DNA of 10,672 nt from Salinibacterium sp. (GTDB lineage: Bacteria > Actinomycetota > Actinomycetes > Actinomycetales > Microbacteriaceae): contig JANXTJ010000138.1 in the NCBI GenBank assembly GCA_025352485.1, positions 1-10,672 on the forward strand, in the 5' to 3' direction. The stretch's first letter is position 1. Every line of letters begins with the position of its first letter. A program made the position numbers and the translations under genes. Below are positions 1 to 6,362 of this stretch, in pieces. The notes beneath the pieces are model-generated. The model saw nothing but the letters and a program-made list of their open reading frames with translations, was not told the origin of the DNA and searched no databases.

Positions 1-2040
1 GATGACGATAAACGGGGCGAGCACGACGGCGACGGCGACCAGCACCCATGCTCCGACGCGCAGCACAGCGAGCACGAACTGAAACACCTGGTTGATGCTG
101 GGGGGAAGATCCTGCTGAGTATCCGGAGTCGGCTGCCTGTCGACATTGTCGGACTCCGTAACGGGCGGGGGAACGATCGTCTGCGGGCGTGACACCTGCG
201 CGTTGTTTTCGGGGATCACGGCCGGAATCTCCCGCACCGGCGGGGTCGGGTCAATCGTGACCCAGCCGTACTGCGCGGTGTTCACCTCGATCCAGGCCGA
301 GACGTCGTCGCCGGTGACCTGACTGCTGGTCGGAATGAAGCCGAACACGACCCTGGCGGGAAAACCGATGTCTTGAGCCATCAGCGCGGCCGCGACGGCG
401 TATTGTTCCGCATCCCCGACCATGCGTGGCGCGGTCATGAGCTCCGCGATTCGGTCAGCGGCGTGACCGGAACGGCTGGCCGGTTCCGTCGCGCCGAGAC
501 CGTGGCTGATATAACCGTCACTGGCAAGGCCGGCCAGCATCGCCGAAAGCCGGGGTCCGGCGCCCTGCACAGTACCGACGTATCCCTCGAGCTTGGCGGT
601 CAGCGCTTCCGGCAGACTCTTTGGCGCCGGCACGGTGGCGGACCCAGGGGCGAGTTTGGGGATGTCGCGCGCCAGCGGCTGCTCCGGGATGACCGCCTTC
701 AGCGTGTACGAGTCGCCCGACTCGAGCCCGCCAATCACGGCGGCCGTGCCGGAGACATTGTTGTAGTAGAAGCCGTCTCGAAGACTGCCGGAACGCGATC
801 CCGCAAAAGAGACCGATTCGAAGTTGCCCGTCGTCGGCAACCATGGGCCGGTGTAACCACCGACGGCAATGTGCAGCGCAACCTGCTTGCCCCGCACCGC
901 GGACTGGTCAAACTGCGAGGGTACCCGGGTGAAGGTTCCCGATTCGCCGGTCTGCGCGCCGCTTCCCACCGAATAGACGACGCCGTTGTAGGTGTCCATT
1001 GTGGCGATCCTGATCCGACCACCCTTCGGGAGGCCGCTCACATCCAAGAGCACCGTGTTCACGGTGGGCGACTGCAGATACGTGCGGAATCCGGAAAGTG
1101 GGCTCACGTAGCTGCGCGGGTCGAACGGTCGCTGGATCACGGTGCGCAGCACGGAGCGGTCAGCCGTTGGCGGCAGAATGCCCGTCACTGCCACCGCCCC
1201 AACCGACGCAATCGCCAGGATCAGACCGGCCGTGAGCGCCGTGCGAAGGCCCGCGAAACCGGGATCGAGGCGCACGGGCGTGGTGCCCGTGCCGCTTCCG
1301 GTGGCGGTCGATTGGGCAGCCAGCAGTCGGATGGCGGCCCTGCGCCGATTCCAGCGGAACCAGACCAGCCATAACAACAACACGACCAGCAGAGCAACGG
1401 GGGCGTCGAGCGGGCGGCTGGGGTAATTGGGGCCGAACGCCGTGGCCACGATGAACAGCACGATCGGGGCAATGACGGCGGCCTCGCCGCGACGGGCGCG
1501 CAGGGCGATCGTCAACCCGATCACGACGGTCACCAGCACCAGAACGAGCGCAGGCACCAACAGCGCCTGGTAGTCGCCGACCGGCAGGGAGATGGTGAGC
1601 AGCTGTTTCCAGCCCAGCGCCACCCCCGTGATCAGATCGCGCAGGCCCTCTAACGTGGGAAGAAGGCCGAACTGCGCCTTCGTGGGAATGGCGACCGGAA
1701 CACCGACGACCAGAAAGGCGATGATCGTGGCGAGCATGACGATGGCCGAGTTCCAGCGGAAGTATGCGCCCAGCAGCGCGATTGCCGACCCGACCACCAG
1801 TGCGACAGCCACCACGAGGATGAGGCTAGCGCCGCGATAGATGGGCCAGAGCGCCGCTGTGGCGATAATGATTGCCAGCCACAGCATCCCCGTGCTGAAC
1901 AACACGGCGGAAATCGGCAGCCGTGGCGCGGGAGCCGGGCGCTTGCCCCCTGGCGTGATGGAGGGCGAACCGGAAGGGAAGGCCGGCCTGCGGGTTGCGT
2001 GATCGTCGACCACGTTGCTCCCCTCGCCCGGCGCGCTCAT
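1..2040 (-). CDS. Polytopic membrane protein with a catalytically degenerate transglutaminase-like domain (3' end outside window)
   Basis: The frame is open from the ATG at 2040 to the window edge: 680 residues with no stop, C-terminus missing. A Pro-rich cytoplasmic tail (1-40) is followed by about seven hydrophobic helices (near 43-64, 70-91, 98-118, 158-180, 186-203, 213-230, 265-288), a large presumably extracellular region (290-650) and a last helix at 653-680. This is the TgpA/DUF3488-type layout. The transglutaminase core shows VGDAEQYA (541-548), GFPARVVFGF (559-568), SAWIEVN (581-587) and YGWVTIDPTP (591-600). Active enzymes have Cys where this has Ala544 and His where this has Ser581; only Asp597 remains. 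There is no Cys in the visible 680 residues. A catalytic role is therefore unlikely; a scaffold or binding role is inferred. The start overlaps the DUF58 stop as ATGA, with a weak GAAGG four bases upstream. The family assignment is confident, the function is not. Confidence 0.9.
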   Translation of the reverse strand, partial: MSAPGEGSNVVDDHATRRPAFPSGSPSITPGGKRPAPAPRLPISAVLFSTGMLWLAIIIATAALWPIYRGASLILVVAVALVVGSAIALLGAYFRWNSAIVMLATIIAFLVVGVPVAIPTKAQFGLLPTLEGLRDLITGVALGWKQLLTISLPVGDYQALLVPALVLVLVTVVIGLTIALRARRGEAAVIAPIVLFIVATAFGPNYPSRPLDAPVALLVVLLLWLVWFRWNRRRAAIRLLAAQSTATGSGTGTTPVRLDPGFAGLRTALTAGLILAIASVGAVAVTGILPPTADRSVLRTVIQRPFDPRSYVSPLSGFRTYLQSPTVNTVLLDVSGLPKGGRIRIATMDTYNGVVYSVGSGAQTGESGTFTRVPSQFDQSAVRGKQVALHIAVGGYTGPWLPTTGNFESVSFAGSRSGSLRDGFYYNNVSGTAAVIGGLESGDSYTLKAVIPEQPLARDIPKLAPGSATVPAPKSLPEALTAKLEGYVGTVQGAGPRLSAMLAGLASDGYISHGLGATEPASRSGHAADRIAELMTAPRMVGDAEQYAVAAALMAQDIGFPARVVFGFIPTSSQVTGDDVSAWIEVNTAQYGWVTIDPTPPVREIPAVIPENNAQVSRPQTIVPPPVTESDNVDRQPTPDTQQDLPPSINQVFQFVLAVLRVGAWVLVAVAVVLAPFIVI

Positions 2041-3485
2041 GCCGCCTTCGATCGGGACAGCGACTTCTGCAGGTCATCGAGGTAACCGATGGTCAGCACG
2101 CTCAGACCGGCGACGCGGCGCAAGCCCGGCTTGCTGTTCGGGTCGCAGACCACCGCGACAACCTCGACTCCGATCGGAAATTTCGTGGCCGCCGAGCGCA
2201 GCTCTTGCGACGTGACACCGGAACCGCATAGCAAAAACGCCACGGACACTCCCGCCGCCTGCTCACCGGTGACGCGGGCGACATCCGTGATGCTGAGTGC
2301 GGTCTCTGAATGCTGAACCCCGGAGAGGTCATCCAGCAGCCGGGTGCGGGTCAGGGTAGAAAGCTGGCGAATCGCGAACACCTTTTGTTTGGCAAATTCC
2401 GGGGTGGTCTCGCTCGCCACGACCGAAACAGTTCGGGTGTCTCTGATGGCACGTACTCCGAGGGATCCGGCGACACTGACCGCCATCTCAAATTCTTGCT
2501 CAGACTCATAGTCGGCGCTGGCAAGGCTCAGGGCAATGACCAGATGACTGCGCCGCGTCTCCTCGAACTGGCGCACCATGTAGGTACCGGTGCGAGCCGT
2601 CGACTTCCAGTGGATGTAGCGGCGCTCGTCTCCCGCGGTGTATTCGCGCAGGGCATGAAACGAGACATCGTTGTTCGAGAGGTCTCGCGTCGGGTTGCCC
2701 TCGAGGTCTCGAATGAAACCGGTGCTCATGCTCGGAATACCGATCGTGCGCGGGTGCACAAAAAGGTGCTCGCTACCGGACCAGACAAGCTCCCGTCGCA
2801 CCAACCCGATGGGATCTGCGCGTACCGTGCGAACCGGCCCGACCTCGATCACCGCGCGATGGGCGGTGGGGATGACGAACTGGTGGGTCAGATCGGCGCC
2901 CGCGCGGATGCGGGGAACCGCAAAGTCTGCCAGGCCCGCGCCCACCGGAATTTCGATGGTGAGTCCCAGCGTGCGGGTGCGCCCGGGATTACTCACGACG
3001 ATGTCGCCGACGGCGCGCTCGCCCACCACCACCCTGCTGTGCGCGAGCGTGAGCCTGATGGCGACCGAGCTGCGGCCGATCAGGTAGATCACGGCAATAA
3101 TCACGAGGGCTACACACGCCCAACCCACCACCACGAGCTCGAGCCAGCCCAGACCGTAGCCGAAACCGAGCGTCAGCGGGATGAGAGCGAAAACCACCCA
3201 ACCGAGCGGCGTGACGACGGCTGCCGCGCGCCCGAAAATGCGCTCGGCAACCACGCGCGCCGCCGCAAAGAAGCGCACGGTGGCGATGATGACGTCGGCC
3301 AGTAGCCCCGTTCGGGCGCCCACGATGCGGGTGCGAGCGTTCGTCAGACCGCGACTTGCCGTGCTGAATTTGGCGTCGAAGCGCCCGCTAGGCGCCGCTG
3401 GGCCCGGTTTTGGGCTCGCAGATGACGGAGTCCCCCCTCTGGCGGGCCTGGACTCGGCGGGCGCCGGCTTCGCGGCCACCATCAC
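2037..3485 (-). CDS. DUF58 domain-containing membrane protein
   Basis: 482 residues. The first 60 are basic and rich in Pro, Ala and Ser. Two hydrophobic helices follow (about 93-114 and 117-137), then a beta-rich segment (140-250), then the DUF58 signature: R280, Y282, G285, D286, R288 and I291-H-W-K-S-T-A-R298 in the pattern LREYTAGDERR...IHWKSTAR. The rest (about 310-470) is a von Willebrand A-like fold, but where many DUF58/vWA proteins carry a DxSxS metal site this one reads VIALSLASADY (316-326), so metal binding is doubtful. DUF58 proteins are usually encoded next to MoxR ATPases and are thought to be their partners in envelope-associated assembly; their biochemistry is poorly known. 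The GTG start overlaps the MoxR stop as GTGA. An ATG one codon later (3482) shares one base with that TGA and is equally plausible. No clear Shine-Dalgarno is visible, so coupling to moxR translation is likely. Confidence 0.93.
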   Translation of the reverse strand: MMVAAKPAPAESRPARGGTPSSASPKPGPAAPSGRFDAKFSTASRGLTNARTRIVGARTGLLADVIIATVRFFAAARVVAERIFGRAAAVVTPLGWVVFALIPLTLGFGYGLGWLELVVVGWACVALVIIAVIYLIGRSSVAIRLTLAHSRVVVGERAVGDIVVSNPGRTRTLGLTIEIPVGAGLADFAVPRIRAGADLTHQFVIPTAHRAVIEVGPVRTVRADPIGLVRRELVWSGSEHLFVHPRTIGIPSMSTGFIRDLEGNPTRDLSNNDVSFHALREYTAGDERRYIHWKSTARTGTYMVRQFEETRRSHLVIALSLASADYESEQEFEMAVSVAGSLGVRAIRDTRTVSVVASETTPEFAKQKVFAIRQLSTLTRTRLLDDLSGVQHSETALSITDVARVTGEQAAGVSVAFLLCGSGVTSQELRSAATKFPIGVEVVAVVCDPNSKPGLRRVAGLSVLTIGYLDDLQKSLSRSKAA

Positions 3486-4453
3486 ACGGCTTGCCGTTCA
3501 CTCGGCGGCGGGGTCTCGATGAGAATCTGCCCGACGATGCTCGACGCCGTGACACCGTCGAATTCGGCTTCGGGATCAATCATGAGCCGGTGGGCGAGCA
3601 CCGGTTCGGTCAACGCCTTCACATCATCGGGGATGACGTAGTGCCGCCCGCTGGCCGCTGCCAGTGTCTTGGCCGTGCGGATCAGGGCAAGGGCACCGCG
3701 CACGCTGGCCCCCAGTCGCACCTCAGTAGCGCCGCGGGTTGCTTCGACCAAACGCGCCACATAGTCGTTGATCGTGGGGTCGACGTGCACGGTGCGCGCC
3801 AGCTGGCCCATTTCGGTGACCACCTCTGCCGTCACGATCGGCGGCACCGTACTCTCGTGCGCCTTCACCCCTGCGCCCTCAAGGATGCGCAGGGTGGAGG
3901 AATGATCGGGGTAGCCGATTGACGCCTTCATGATGAACCTGTCGAGCTGCGCCTCTGGCAGGCGATAGGTTCCCGCCTGCTCGATCGGATTCTGCGTGGC
4001 GATCACCATGAAAGGGGCGCCGACCGGATGGGTAACACCGTCGACCGTGACGTGTGCTTCCTCCATCACCTCCAACAGCGCCGACTGCGTCTTCGGGCTC
4101 GCCCGGTTGATCTCGTCGGCAAGCACGATGTTGGCAAATATCGGCCCAGGATGAAATTCAAAACGTTTCTTGCCCTGGTAGTAGATGCTCACGCCGGTGA
4201 TGTCGCCAGGCAACAGATCGGGAGTGAATTGGATGCGATTGCTGGTTCCGGCCACGCTCTGCGCCATCGCACGTGCGAACGAGGTCTTGCCCGTGCCGGG
4301 GAAATCTTCCAGAAGCAGATGGCCTTCGCTGAGCAGCGCGGTGAACCCCAGCCGGATGACGAAAGTCTTGCCGAGAAGAACCTGGTCGACGTTAGCGACG
4401 AGGCGGTTGAAGATGTCGGCGAACCAGGTGGCCTGTTCCGGAGTCATTGTCAT
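3482..4453 (-). CDS. MoxR-family AAA+ ATPase
   Basis: 323 residues from the chosen ATG; full length for the family. Visible motifs are Walker A GTGKT (53-57) after LLLEDFP, Walker B IVLADEINRAS (109-119), sensor 1 ATQNP (152-156), an arginine finger in LDRF (R172) and sensor 2 in GASVRG (R252). The C-terminal lid domain runs to the end. The protein is soluble and cytoplasmic, with no signal peptide and no cysteine. MoxR ATPases act as chaperone-like remodelling ATPases, often with vWA/DUF58 partners, and the DUF58 gene follows directly with a GTGA overlap. Start choice: an in-frame ATG at 4480 would add nine residues and overlap the upstream gene by 14 nt but has no ribosome site. The ATG at 4453 has AGGGA six bases upstream and lies 13 nt after the upstream stop. 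A third ATG at 4447 is less well placed. Catalytic motifs look intact, so ATPase activity is expected. Confidence 0.96.
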   Translation of the reverse strand: MTMTPEQATWFADIFNRLVANVDQVLLGKTFVIRLGFTALLSEGHLLLEDFPGTGKTSFARAMAQSVAGTSNRIQFTPDLLPGDITGVSIYYQGKKRFEFHPGPIFANIVLADEINRASPKTQSALLEVMEEAHVTVDGVTHPVGAPFMVIATQNPIEQAGTYRLPEAQLDRFIMKASIGYPDHSSTLRILEGAGVKAHESTVPPIVTAEVVTEMGQLARTVHVDPTINDYVARLVEATRGATEVRLGASVRGALALIRTAKTLAAASGRHYVIPDDVKALTEPVLAHRLMIDPEAEFDGVTASSIVGQILIETPPPSERQAV

Positions 4454-4459
4454 GCTGTG

Positions 4460-4464
4460 TCCCT
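4460..4464 (-). promoter_or_regulatory. Ribosome binding site of the MoxR gene
   Basis: AGGGA on the minus strand, with a six-base spacer (CACAGC) to the ATG at 4453. It begins two bases after the TGA of the upstream surface-protein gene (4469-4467). It is the clearest Shine-Dalgarno in the window and favours 4453 over the in-frame ATG at 4480. Confidence 0.6.
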
Positions 4465-4466
4465 GC

Positions 4467-6362
4467 TCACTGGTAGTCATTTGCGTTGTAACTGGTCGTG
4501 TAGGTGGTGTCGTTCGCGGTCACGCGCACGGTCATCCGGGGCATCAGCGGGCCGGTATCAGCGTGGCAACTGGTCACCGAAGCGGCCGGCCGGAATTCGC
4601 CGGGATTCGAGGGGGTGCCACAGGCCACCTCGACGGCGTCGTAACTGCTCCCTGGTGGCGAGGTCGGCATCCCCGTCCAACTGAAGGTTCCGCTGGCGTT
4701 GAGCACACTCCCGGAATCGTCGGCGACGAAATGCACGCCCACCGCGTTCGGGTCGACCGCAACTAGCTTCGTCGAGAAGACCGCGGATTGCACGTCCTGG
4801 CAGAGCGGCCCGGAATCGTACGTGCGGCAGGCGCGTGCCTGCACCGTGAGGGTGTGGCCGTATTGTGAGCCATCTGCCGTCAGCGGGCCGCCGAGGGCGA
4901 CAGTGCCGCGCTCACCCCCGACGGTCGTTCCACCGCCGAGCACGTAGTAAATCGTGTAGTCGCCGGTGAGGGGCGTTGGCCCCATCGAGCCGCCGGTAAT
5001 GGCGACGTCGTACTTCGATCCGTTGGCAACGATGGCGAAGCTGAGCGCGGTGATGAGCCCCGGTTTTGTGTGCGCCACAACGGCGGGGCTCGACGAGCAG
5101 CCCTGAACGTTGTAGGCGAAGACGATGAACGAATACGCCTGGTTCGGCGAGAGGCCCGAGAACTGGGTGGTGGTCGCCGTACCCATCGTGGTGATCTGCG
5201 CCCCGTTGGCCGTGATCGTGCCATCGGGCGCACAGGTTGGGGCGCCCCCGGTGAAGGCCGCCGCGGTGTAGTCGGTGATGGGGCGCCCGTTGTCGGAAAA
5301 TACCCCGGGCCACTCCAGCCGAATGGCGGTGTCGCTGATCGATGTAGCCAGCGGGGACGCGACGGCGATTGGTGGCCCGGCTGGGACATCCGAGCGCGGA
5401 TCGCTCGTGTTCCATACCGAGAGTGCCGTGTATGCCGCGTTTCGCGGGCTGACGGTGTAGCTGACGGCCACGCCATTATCGAGCGACCAGCCGCGGGAGG
5501 TCGTGTCGATGGTGCAGGTGCCTCCGCTACAAATTCCGGTGCCGAGATCGGCCGCGAAGCCTCCGACCTGCAGACGATAGTTGTCGACCGGCGAACCTCC
5601 CGGCGGGGTGCTGACCGCATTCCAGCTGATCACCAATCCGTGGTCACGGGGTTGTGAGCTGAAGACCGTGGGGGCCGGCGGAATGATGTCAGACCAAACC
5701 GGGTCGGCCAGGGTGACCGGGTCAGAATCGCCTATCGCGTTGGTGGCGATTACGGTGACACGCACCGAGTTTGCCGGGCCATTGCCGGCGGTGGTGATTG
5801 TGCAGGTCGTGCCGGTGCACAGCCGGGAATCGACCACGGTGCCGCCGTTCGTCGCAGTGAACTTGTAGCCGAGAATCGGCGAATTGTTGAACGAACCCGC
5901 GTTGAATCGCATGGTGATCTGGTGGTCGGCGAATCCGGTGGCTGCAAGGTTTGATACCGAGTCGGGACGATCCTGCACAGAAATCGTGACGGTTCCCCAG
6001 ACGTAGCGATCCGGGTCATTCGAAGCATCGGCCACCTGATACTGCAGGGTCACATCGGCGGCGGATGCGGCCGGCGAGATCGTCACGGCGAGAGAGCTCT
6101 TGTCGGCGCTCGGCACGATCGTGACGCCGGGGGGCAGTGCGCTGCCCGCGAGTCCCCTGATGTCGATGACCTTCAGCGGTTTGCCGGAGAAAGGGTTGGT
6201 CGCTTGGTCGTTCGTGAGCACGTCGACAGTGGCGCTCGTGCCCCGTTTGACGACGGCGGAGTCATCGGCAGGTTTCAGCAGTGGTCTGCTCGATGGCACG
6301 ATCGAGAGGTCGATGCGACCGGCCTTGCCCACGGAGCGGTCGTCCCGAACGCCCAGGGTCAA
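4467..6362 (-). CDS. C-terminal part of giant Ig-like/FN3 surface protein (downstream of frameshift)
   Basis: A 631-codon open frame, listed from the TTG at 6362, though homologous coding starts at about 6430. It is the continuation of the gene starting at 10381, in the -1 frame. Numbered from the TTG, residues 1-27 finish Ig-like repeat 10, and 28-130 form repeat 11 (PADDSAVVKRG...VDVLTND). About five FN3-like domains follow: 132-222 (...LGYKFTATNGG...), 228-325, 327-430, 435-533 and 534-631. Each FN3-like unit carries two cysteines (C182/C187, C278/C283, C377/C422, C512/C521, C581/C599), suggesting extracytoplasmic disulfides. The end (...SYNANDYQ) has no LPXTG motif or transmembrane helix, so anchoring would come from the N-terminus. 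Alone, this piece lacks a signal peptide and would stay in the cytoplasm if re-initiated at the TTG. In frame-corrected numbering add 1340. The stop lies 13 nt before the MoxR start. Confidence 0.88.
   Translation of the reverse strand: MTLGVRDDRSVGKAGRIDLSIVPSSRPLLKPADDSAVVKRGTSATVDVLTNDQATNPFSGKPLKVIDIRGLAGSALPPGVTIVPSADKSSLAVTISPAASAADVTLQYQVADASNDPDRYVWGTVTISVQDRPDSVSNLAATGFADHQITMRFNAGSFNNSPILGYKFTATNGGTVVDSRLCTGTTCTITTAGNGPANSVRVTVIATNAIGDSDPVTLADPVWSDIIPPAPTVFSSQPRDHGLVISWNAVSTPPGGSPVDNYRLQVGGFAADLGTGICSGGTCTIDTTSRGWSLDNGVAVSYTVSPRNAAYTALSVWNTSDPRSDVPAGPPIAVASPLATSISDTAIRLEWPGVFSDNGRPITDYTAAAFTGGAPTCAPDGTITANGAQITTMGTATTTQFSGLSPNQAYSFIVFAYNVQGCSSSPAVVAHTKPGLITALSFAIVANGSKYDVAITGGSMGPTPLTGDYTIYYVLGGGTTVGGERGTVALGGPLTADGSQYGHTLTVQARACRTYDSGPLCQDVQSAVFSTKLVAVDPNAVGVHFVADDSGSVLNASGTFSWTGMPTSPPGSSYDAVEVACGTPSNPGEFRPAASVTSCHADTGPLMPRMTVRVTANDTTYTTSYNANDYQ

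Noticed and set aside
1..660. Active transglutaminase or protease
   Set aside because: Both the Cys and His of the triad are replaced, and the visible protein has no cysteine at all.
373..1374. Plus-strand open frame of 333 codons
   Set aside because: It is antisense to the transglutaminase-like gene, whose minus frame is open through the whole region with clear membrane helices and family motifs. The plus product is Arg/Gly-rich and has no recognisable domain.
2310..3305. Plus-strand open frame of 331 codons
   Set aside because: Antisense to the DUF58 gene; composition is typical of a high-GC shadow frame (Arg, His, Asp and Gly rich), with no motif.
4880..5620. Minus-strand open frame of 246 codons in another frame of the FN3 region
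   Set aside because: Product is Arg/Pro/Ser-rich without structure, while the overlapping frame encodes continuous FN3-like domains.
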